A program made the position numbers and the translations under genes. Shown piece after piece: positions 1 through 4,265 of a stretch of 6,937 nucleotides of DNA. Source of the DNA: an uncultured Flammeovirgaceae bacterium (GTDB taxonomy: Bacteria; Bacteroidota; Bacteroidia; Cytophagales; Cyclobacteriaceae); contig CAMLLI010000221.1 of NCBI GenBank assembly GCA_946480685.1, forward strand, positions 1-6,937. The letters are read 5' to 3'. The notes under the pieces are model-generated. The model did no database searches. It was not told where the DNA came from and was given only the letters and a program-made list of their open reading frames with translations. Positions within the stretch are counted from its first letter, which is position 1, and every line of letters begins with the position of its first letter.

Positions 1-257
1 GCGGCTACAATGGCTTGAGTATATATAGCATTGGAGCGGATGGAAAGATAAAGCTTGTAGGGCAACAAACTACCGGCGGCAGCACACCACGCAACTTCAT
101 GATCGATCCGAAGGGAGAATATATATTCGTAGCCCACCAGGACACCGACACCATTGCAGCGTTCCGCATCAACGCCAAGACAGGCAAGCTCTCGCCTGTA
201 GGAAAACCTTTGAAAGTCCCGGCTCCCGTATGTTTGAAGATGATTACGCTACCTTGA
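1..257 (+). CDS. lactonase-family beta-propeller protein (6-phosphogluconolactonase-like), C-terminal fragment
   Basis: Only the last 85 codons are in the window. The frame is open to the left edge, with the first full codon at base 3, so the TTG at 15 is not the real start. The visible part reads as the last blades of a seven-bladed propeller of the YbhE/Pgl type (lactonase family PF10282). It has GLSIYSIGADGKI, then STPRNF followed by a DPKGEYIFVAHQDTDTI blade, FRINAKTGKL, and the closing strand VPAPVCLKMI. The 'TPRNF...P.G.....A.Q.....' pattern and the 'P.PVC.K' ending are characteristic of this family. Members hydrolyse 6-phosphogluconolactone in the pentose phosphate pathway, or act as 3-carboxymuconate cyclase-like lactonases; many Bacteroidota paralogs are exported and of unknown substrate. 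The fragment cannot separate these options, and the catalytic region and any signal peptide are outside the window. It is convergent with the GH12 gene. Confidence 0.85.
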   Translation, partial: GYNGLSIYSIGADGKIKLVGQQTTGGSTPRNFMIDPKGEYIFVAHQDTDTIAAFRINAKTGKLSPVGKPLKVPAPVCLKMITLP

Positions 258-260
258 AAT

Positions 261-290
261 AGCTGTGAGCTTCTAGCTACTAGCTGCTAG
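261..290 (+). repeat. heptad repeat copy A
   Basis: This copy has four 7-nt units, each starting AGCT and mostly ending in CT or TG, plus a trailing AG. It begins three bases after the lactonase stop codon. It is the best reference copy because all four units keep an intact AGCT. Confidence 0.85.
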
Positions 291-342
291 TAGAGTTTCG
301 TAGACTATAGGTTTGTCTTACTAATTACGAGGACTGTGATTC

Positions 343-372
343 AGCTTCGAGCTTCTAGCCTCTAGCTGCTGG
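343..372 (+). repeat. heptad repeat copy B
   Basis: This direct copy of repeat A lies 82 bp downstream and is 25/30 identical. The third unit has AGCC in place of AGCT. The match to the inverted copy at 578-607 continues past the unit into GGAAGA at 371-376, which pairs with TCTTCC at 574-579. Confidence 0.8.
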
Positions 373-407
373 AAGATTCTGGTAGGTTGTGCGACTGATG
401 CTACTAG

Positions 408-436
408 TTATAGTGTAAATGTATTTAGCACTATAA
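408..436. terminator. hairpin, possible bidirectional terminator element
   Basis: TTATAGTG (408-415) pairs perfectly with CACTATAA (429-436). Inside it, TAAAT (416-420) pairs with ATTTA (423-427), leaving a two-base turn and one bulged G at 428. The hairpin sits in the middle of the convergent spacer. No clear run of T follows on either strand, so a classical intrinsic terminator is not demonstrated. Confidence 0.45.
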
Positions 437-473
437 ATAAAGCAGCTGCCGGCCTCTGATCTTACTAGCAGAT

Positions 474-501
474 GAGTTAATATATAGTTATATTTTAACT
501 C
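474..501. terminator. AT-rich hairpin, possible bidirectional terminator element
   Basis: GAGTTAA (474-480) pairs with TTAACTC (495-501). After one T-T mismatch, ATATA (482-486) can pair with TATAT (489-493). The innermost pairs would have to open to leave a loop of workable size. It lies between repeat copies B and C, at the centre of the inverted arrays. The terminator role is inferred from its position between two converging genes. Confidence 0.45.
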
Positions 502-536
502 ACCAGTCTATAGTCAGAAACCAGCAGCCTTTAAAA

Positions 537-566
537 CTCGCAGCTCATAGCTCAAAGCTCGCAGCT
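537..566 (-). repeat. heptad repeat copy C (inverted)
   Basis: Read on the - strand this is 24/30 identical to copy A and keeps AGCT at the start of each of four 7-nt units. The 9-mer CTCGCAGCT occurs at both ends (537-545 and 558-566). A partial unit, CCAGCAGCC at 521-529, lies just to its left. Confidence 0.8.
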
Positions 567-577
567 ATCTAAGTCTT

Positions 578-607
578 CCAGCAACTAGCAGCCAGAAGCC
601 AGCAGCC
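578..607 (-). repeat. heptad repeat copy D (inverted), abutting the GH12 stop codon
   Basis: Read on the - strand this is 22/30 identical to copy A. Its units have drifted to GGCTnnT and AGTTGCT but keep the 7-nt register. It ends at the base next to the GH12 stop codon (608-610), so on the GH12 transcript the repeat starts immediately after translation ends. Confidence 0.75.
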
Positions 608-1366
608 TTAGTTAAACGACACCGAGTAGCTGTTCGTAACATAGTTCAGTCCTCCGCTTGATGAAGTGATCTCATAGCCGAATTGTACATCGCCTACCGT
701 TATATCGCCAAACCATCCGCGGGCTTTTACCCATTCTGCAATAGCTTTTACATCTACCGTAGCGTTATTCGTTTTTGTAAGTCTCAGGAAAGAGTATACA
801 TAGTTATTTCCATTGTGCCCACGAAATACATTCCAGGTATGACCACCCACTGAAACATTGGTATGTGTAGCGATTGGATATCCGCTTGAATTCCAGTTAT
901 ACGATATAGGCTTGATATTGCCACTGCCGTTTGAATTACTGGTATAGTTCATCCACAGCATAATTTCATGTTGCTTGGAGCTGTCCCAGATATCAAAAGT
1001 AGAAGCCCATGCACCTCCGGCCGGTGTTGTAGCACTAACTTTACTGGTGCAGGAAGTTAACGCACTTAATTTACGACCAACATAGCGTGTTGAGTTGGGA
1101 TATGATTTTATACCACCGGTGTTTGGATGATTAGCCCATACGCCCCAGTTGCTATAGGAGTTGGCCCATATAGATTGTGGTCCGGGGCCGTTCTCTTGTC
1201 CCCATATATTATTATATATAGTATATCCTCCGTTGGACCATTGCGCCCATGTTTCACTGGAACCCCAGGCCGCGAGGACTTCGGCATCATTCGTTGGGGT
1301 AATTTCTTCTTGTTGACATGCGAACGTCATGCTCGCGAGGATGATAAATGCTAAAAGTTTTTTCAT
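608..1366 (-). CDS. GH12 endo-beta-1,4-glucanase/xyloglucanase, lipoprotein
   Basis: This 252-residue protein matches glycoside hydrolase family 12 along its full length; family catalytic domains are about 220 residues. Residues 1-16 form a lipoprotein signal peptide (MKKLLAFIILASMTFA) before Cys17. The next residues, QQEE, resemble the acidic surface-export signal of Bacteroidota lipoproteins. Family landmarks are NNIWG (52-56), the W-rich strand ending GGIKSYPN (84-91), the nucleophile Glu134 in HEIMLW, the acid/base Glu232 in FGYEI, and the closing strand NSYSVSF. GH12 enzymes are retaining beta-jelly-roll endo-glucanases acting on cellulose, mixed-linkage glucan or xyloglucan; which one applies here is not readable from sequence. 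The ATG at 1366 is preceded by an A-rich leader without a Shine-Dalgarno motif. The CAP gene lies 162 bp upstream on the same strand, so co-transcription is possible but not evident. The gene is intact. Confidence 0.93.
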   Translation of the reverse strand: MKKLLAFIILASMTFACQQEEITPTNDAEVLAAWGSSETWAQWSNGGYTIYNNIWGQENGPGPQSIWANSYSNWGVWANHPNTGGIKSYPNSTRYVGRKLSALTSCTSKVSATTPAGGAWASTFDIWDSSKQHEIMLWMNYTSNSNGSGNIKPISYNWNSSGYPIATHTNVSVGGHTWNVFRGHNGNNYVYSFLRLTKTNNATVDVKAIAEWVKARGWFGDITVGDVQFGYEITSSSGGLNYVTNSYSVSFN

Positions 1367-1418
1367 TTGGTTGTTTGTTTAAATCGTTTGCATAAAAGTA
1401 GCAGCATCCTACAGCATG

Positions 1419-1481
1419 TTTTGTTAACAAATAGGGATGAAACAACCGAACAAGGGTATATTTTCTCTTAAAGAAGGGTAT
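1419..1481 (-). promoter_or_regulatory. candidate regulatory region upstream of GH12
   Basis: The 162-bp gap between CAP and GH12 holds two symmetric or repeated elements. One is the perfect 10-bp palindrome TTGTTAACAA at 1421-1430, about 55 bp before the GH12 start. The other is the direct repeat AAGGGTAT at 1452-1459 and 1474-1481, with starts 22 bp apart, about two helical turns. On the - strand the repeat gives TACCCTTG, which is one base from the Bacteroidota -7 consensus TAnnTTTG. I could not find a well-spaced -33 element. Neither element is a recognised binding site. Confidence 0.3.
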
Positions 1482-1496
1482 GATTCCAGTATTTCA

Positions 1497-1520
1497 ATCG
1501 AAACTTCAAACGATTTCGAT
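1497..1520 (-). terminator. weak hairpin after the CAP gene
   Basis: ATCGAAA (1497-1503) and TTTCGAT (1514-1520) form a 7-bp stem with a 10-nt loop, beginning 8 bases past the CAP stop codon on the - strand. No T-run follows. It could end or attenuate the CAP transcript before GH12, or be chance. Confidence 0.25.
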
Positions 1521-1528
1521 GAGTGTTA

Positions 1529-2017
1529 TCACTTTGGTCGGCCCAAATCGAGCACCCAATAATCAGCCACTTTAGACGCTCCGATCTCGGTATAGGTGGT
1601 GTCCATCATGTTCTTGCAATGACTTTCACTTTCCTCCCACCCTTTCATAACATCAGCAACGGTAAAATAGCCGCGTGCTATATTCTCCCCTACATATATA
1701 CCGCTATATCCGGCCTGCTGTGCGCGGATAATGGGAGGCGTTCCGTCACGCGACATGTGACTGAGATAATTATAGGTATACATATCGGTTGCATGATCCT
1801 TTGCGGTCTGCTCAAGTGTATCGTTCCAGGTAACAGGATCTACAGGTGGCATTACATCATCGCCACAGGTACATCCGGCAGCACGCAGTATATTTATAGC
1901 ATGGAGTAATTCAGCGTGTACGTCCTCAGGCTTTGCAGAATCTTCATCATCCGAACAACTCACCATACTCAGGGCTACAGATAACATTAACACTATTCGA
2001 GGTATATACAATTTCAT
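1529..2017 (-). CDS. CAP (SCP/PR-1-like) domain lipoprotein
   Basis: This 162-residue protein has a signal peptide (1-20) ending SMVS before Cys21, followed by SDDED, a strong match to the acidic surface-export signal of Bacteroidota lipoproteins. The rest is a single bacterial CAP domain. Landmarks are the paired cysteines CTC (49-51), MPPVDPVTWNDTL (56-68), the HATDM helix (75-79), LSHMSRDG with His87, AGYSGIYVGENIA with Glu111, and GWEESESHCKNMM with His133. The closing strand is TEIGASKVADYWVLDLGRP. His87, Glu111 and His133 correspond to the conserved cavity residues of the family. CAP proteins occur in all domains of life; bacterial members have mostly undetermined biochemical roles, and none should be assumed here. 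It is divergent from the GH5 gene and upstream of GH12 on the same strand. The ATG at 2017 is well supported by the signal peptide. Confidence 0.9.
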   Translation of the reverse strand: MKLYIPRIVLMLSVALSMVSCSDDEDSAKPEDVHAELLHAINILRAAGCTCGDDVMPPVDPVTWNDTLEQTAKDHATDMYTYNYLSHMSRDGTPPIIRAQQAGYSGIYVGENIARGYFTVADVMKGWEESESHCKNMMDTTYTEIGASKVADYWVLDLGRPK

Positions 2018-2060
2018 TTCATTGATATATTATCCGTTACGGCTGGTCATTATTGGTGTA

Positions 2061-2088
2061 TAATCAAACTATACTGTAATCAAATATA
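2061..2088 (-). promoter_or_regulatory. candidate CAP promoter with overlapping direct repeats
   Basis: On the - strand, TATATTTG (2081-2088) fits the Bacteroidota -7 consensus TAnnTTTG exactly and lies 63 bp before the CAP start codon. The -33 TTG is not at normal spacing; the nearest is about 27 nt upstream. The -7 element lies within a direct repeat, seen on the + strand as TAATCAAACTATA (2061-2073) and TAATCAAATATA (2077-2088), offset by 16 bp. The second copy could be a weaker alternative promoter or a regulator site. Confidence 0.4.
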
Positions 2089-2158
2089 GGCATAGCGATT
2101 AATACATCATCTCACAACCTCAACGACATACAACCAAATGCTATTCCTCAAAACTATA

Positions 2159-2176
2159 GATCACGACAGTGTGATC
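2159..2176. promoter_or_regulatory. perfect dyad, operator-like
   Basis: GATCAC (2159-2164) and GTGATC (2171-2176) form a perfect inverted repeat with a 6-bp spacer. The half-site order TCAC-N6-GTGA is the reverse of the CRP consensus TGTGA-N6-TCACA, so CRP is not indicated. It lies between two divergent genes, 142 bp upstream of the CAP start and 240 bp upstream of the GH5 start, where a shared regulator could bind. It could also form a short RNA hairpin. Confidence 0.35.
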
Positions 2177-2205
2177 AATGAAACATATTAAATATAGAGC
2201 GCAAC

Positions 2206-2250
2206 TTTTCCCGGTTATGTCGGGTCAGCTTCGCCAGACATTCCGGAAAA
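2206..2250. promoter_or_regulatory. long imperfect hairpin in the presumed GH5 leader
   Basis: TTTTCCCGG (2206-2214) pairs with CCGGAAAA (2243-2250) with one bulged C. After a small internal loop, ATGTC (2217-2221) pairs with GACAT (2237-2241), with two further G-C pairs possible. The structure is 45 nt long and ends 166 bp before the GH5 start. CCAGACA occurs in its right arm (2234-2240) and again just after it (2252-2258). No T-run follows, which argues against a simple terminator. The function is unknown. Confidence 0.4.
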
Positions 2251-2407
2251 TCCAGACAGGCCTTTTCGATGATGTTTATTCGCTTTTGGAAACATTCTGT
2301 TACCCATAAAGAAAGATTTTAACCCCACCGGAATCTCGAATTTCGTTTTGTTTTGCAAACGAGTGAAACGATTCCCGAAAACGATAACATATCCAATCCT
2401 TCCCTCC

Positions 2408-2411
2408 GGAG
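2408..2411 (+). promoter_or_regulatory. Shine-Dalgarno-like GGAG before GH5
   Basis: GGAG ends 5 bases before the ATG at 2417. Such motifs are weak guides in Bacteroidota. Here it agrees with the signal peptide in favouring ATG 2417 over the in-frame TTG at 2348. Confidence 0.35.
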
Positions 2412-2416
2412 CAAGC

Positions 2417-4150
2417 ATGAAAAAACTTAACTACATCAACTATATTCTGATCATTCTTTTGGTTGCTGTCGGGGCGTGCAGTAAAGACGAACTAAATACA
2501 CTTACTGTAAGTCAGCAAAAAGTAAACATCAATGCTGATGGAGGTACTGCTAACATCACCGTTCAAACCGATGCTGATGCATGGAGCATCACGAACTCCG
2601 CTCCGGACTGGCTGAGCACATCAGCCACTACCGGGTCAGGCGGCCAGACAACTGTGACGCTGACCGTAAATAGCAGAACCTTGCAGACCCGCACGGCTAC
2701 ACTGATGTTTACAGCAGGCAATGCAAAGTCGGTTGAAGTAGTTGTTACGCAAGCCTCAGCAACACACCTATATATTACTACAACGGATCCCACCACCTTC
2801 ACATTCAGTAAAACAGGCGGTACCCTGCCGCTTAAAATTACAACCGATGCAACACAATGGAGCCTCAGTGAAGATGCCGACTGGCTGGAATTTGCGCAGA
2901 CCACCGGCAACACAGGTTCTACCACCATCAACGCAACAGCATCAGCAAACACCGGAGCACAGCGCACTACAACGGTACGGGTAAGCGCAGAAGGTGCTGC
3001 CGATGTGCAAATCACCGTAACACAAAAAGGTTCTCTGTATCCAAGTTACAATACATCGCCTCTCGCTCCGGATGCTACCGGTATGAACAGTAATGCCGTT
3101 ACGCTTGCTGCGAAAATGAAACTAGGCTGGAATATAGGTAACACCCTTGAAGCTGTTGGCGGTGAAACGGCATGGGGAAATCCGAAAGTAACAAAGGCGT
3201 TGATCCACCTTGTAAAGCAAAATGGATTTAATGCCATTCGCATTCCGTGTTCGTGGAATCAGTATATGGCAAACAGTTCAACGGCTCAGCTCAAAACAGA
3301 CTGGTTGAATCGCGTAAAAGAAGTAGTACAGTATTGTGTTGATAATGATATGTATGTAGTGCTGAATATACACTGGGATGGCGGCTGGTTAGAGAATAAT
3401 TGCACCGTTGCCAAGCAGGACGAGAACAATGCCAAGCAACAGGCTTTCTGGGAACAGATCGCTACTCACTTACGCGACTTCGATGAGCATTTACTCTTTG
3501 CCAGTGCGAATGAACCGAACGTAGAGAATGCCACCGAGATGTCGGTGTTAAGTTCGTATCACCAGACGTTTGTTGATGCTGTACGCTCTACGGGAGGAAA
3601 GAATAGTTATCGCGTGCTGGTGGTGCAAGGTCCTTCTACCGACATCGAGAAAACAAATACGCTCATGACGTCATTACCAACCGATGAAATTGCAAACCGG
3701 TTGATAGCTGAAATACATTTTTATACTCCGTATCAATTCTGTCTTCTTACGAAAGATGAGAGCTGGGGAAATATGTTTTATTACTGGGGCAGCGGCTATC
3801 ATTCTGCAACGGATGCTACACGCAATGCTACATGGGGTGAAGAAAGCACCGTTGACTCTCAATTTAAATTGATGAAGACTAAATTTGTCGATAAAGGTAT
3901 ACCGGTTATCCTCGGTGAGTATGGTGCTATACGGAGGTCACTGACCGGTGATGCGCTGAAACTGCACCTGGCATCACGTGCATATTATTTGAAGTATGTT
4001 ACCAAACAAGCCAAGGCAAACGGAATTATACCTTTCTATTGGGACACCGGTGCTATGGGCGACAATACTACAACGCTCTTCAACAGAAATTCCAATACCG
4101 TATACGATCAGGATGCTTTAGATGCTGTCATCGCCGGGATAACAGAGTAG
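2417..4150 (+). CDS. BACON-BACON-GH5 (subfamily 4-like) endo-beta-glucanase/xyloglucanase, lipoprotein
   Basis: This 577-residue protein starts at the ATG giving MKKLNYINYILIILLVAVGAC; the frame is open further upstream to a TTG at 2348, but that extension would bury the signal peptide. Cys21 is followed by SKDE, a likely surface-export signal. Two BACON domains follow (about 26-113 and 118-203), each with a WS(I/L)...DWL core and a closing VTQ strand. The GH5 catalytic barrel spans about 225-575. It has KLGWNIGNTLE (235-245), RIPCSW (275-280), NIHW with His319, the acid/base Glu366 in ANEP, EIHFYTP with His434, and the nucleophile Glu501 in LGEYG. This resembles GH5_4 enzymes, which act on xyloglucan, mixed-linkage glucan and cellulose; the Bacteroides ovatus xyloglucanase BoGH5A also pairs BACON with GH5. 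BACON domains are usually thought to act as spacers or in glycan/mucin association. The gene is intact, divergent from CAP and convergent with the kinase. Confidence 0.93.
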   Translation: MKKLNYINYILIILLVAVGACSKDELNTLTVSQQKVNINADGGTANITVQTDADAWSITNSAPDWLSTSATTGSGGQTTVTLTVNSRTLQTRTATLMFTAGNAKSVEVVVTQASATHLYITTTDPTTFTFSKTGGTLPLKITTDATQWSLSEDADWLEFAQTTGNTGSTTINATASANTGAQRTTTVRVSAEGAADVQITVTQKGSLYPSYNTSPLAPDATGMNSNAVTLAAKMKLGWNIGNTLEAVGGETAWGNPKVTKALIHLVKQNGFNAIRIPCSWNQYMANSSTAQLKTDWLNRVKEVVQYCVDNDMYVVLNIHWDGGWLENNCTVAKQDENNAKQQAFWEQIATHLRDFDEHLLFASANEPNVENATEMSVLSSYHQTFVDAVRSTGGKNSYRVLVVQGPSTDIEKTNTLMTSLPTDEIANRLIAEIHFYTPYQFCLLTKDESWGNMFYYWGSGYHSATDATRNATWGEESTVDSQFKLMKTKFVDKGIPVILGEYGAIRRSLTGDALKLHLASRAYYLKYVTKQAKANGIIPFYWDTGAMGDNTTTLFNRNSNTVYDQDALDAVIAGITE

Positions 4151-4157
4151 CAGATTC

Positions 4158-4247
4158 GTTAATCGTTATAGGTTAATCGTTAATCGTTCGTGATACATAT
4201 ATCATCTCACACAATTAACGTGTAACGATTAACGGATAACGATTCAC
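4158..4247. repeat. facing GTTA-heptad arrays between convergent genes
   Basis: The left arm (4158-4192) has five 7-nt units beginning GTT, mostly GTTAATC. The right arm (4213-4247), read on the - strand, has five units beginning GTT or GTG, again mostly in the GTTAATC pattern. The arms match at 27/35 positions by hand alignment and can form a long imperfect hairpin. The 20-nt centre contains a small inverted repeat, TGATA (4191-4195) and TATCA (4200-4204). The array fills most of the 115-bp gap between the GH5 and kinase stop codons. A bidirectional terminator role is inferred from position; no T-run is present. Confidence 0.85.
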
Positions 4248-4265
4248 AACCCTTACATCACTTCG

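Larger units (their letters stand above)
258..607. repeat. inverted heptad-repeat spacer between convergent genes
   Basis: This 350-bp stretch has no credible gene. It runs exactly from the lactonase stop codon to the GH12 stop codon. It holds four copies of a roughly 30-nt repeat, each made of about four 7-nt units of the form AGCTnnn. Two copies are direct (261-290 and 343-372) and two are inverted (537-566 and 578-607). By hand alignment copy 343-372 matches copy 261-290 at 25/30 positions; reverse-complemented, copy 537-566 matches it at 24/30 and copy 578-607 at 22/30. An additional inverted match, GACTATAG at 303-310 and CTATAGTC at 508-515, is collinear with the 261-290/537-566 pair and extends that arm to about 50 nt. 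Two AT-rich hairpins lie in the middle. A role as bidirectional transcription terminator is inferred from position only. Confidence 0.85.
2018..2416. other. 399-bp divergent intergenic region between CAP and GH5 genes
   Basis: There is no credible gene here. The left part carries a promoter match and direct repeats serving the CAP gene. The middle carries a perfect dyad. The right half, presumably the GH5 5' untranslated region, contains a long hairpin and a short Shine-Dalgarno-like GGAG. I found no TAnnTTTG match reading toward GH5, so its promoter is unassigned. Confidence 0.7.

Noticed and set aside
117..128. Palindrome GAATATATATTC in the lactonase gene
   Set aside because: It encodes the ordinary EYIFV blade strand. 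Short AT palindromes are expected in this AT-leaning DNA.
258..607. CRISPR array or insertion-sequence remnant
   Set aside because: The copies face each other, vary by about 15-25 percent and have no uniform spacers. There is no transposase fragment, and I see no target-site duplication.
1523..1909. 128-codon open frame on the + strand opposite the CAP gene
   Set aside because: It is antisense to an intact, family-recognisable CAP gene and its translation shows no domain or signal peptide of its own. It is a shadow frame.
2344..2361. Short inverted repeat CGTTT/AAACG in the GH5 leader
   Set aside because: A 5-bp stem with an 8-nt loop is within chance expectation for this composition, and no neighbouring signal supports it.
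2348..2416. Upstream TTG start for the GH5 protein
   Set aside because: It would put 23 residues before a complete lipoprotein signal peptide that begins MKK at 2417, and the GGAG motif supports 2417.
2215..2418. 67-codon open frame on the - strand in the CAP/GH5 spacer
   Set aside because: It overlaps the GH5 start codon antisense, lies across the hairpin region, and shows no recognisable motif or leader. It is most likely chance.
2563..3015. 150-codon open frame on the - strand opposite the BACON domains
   Set aside because: The valine- and alanine-rich translation is what the reverse of Thr/Ala-rich BACON codons gives, and the sense gene is clear.
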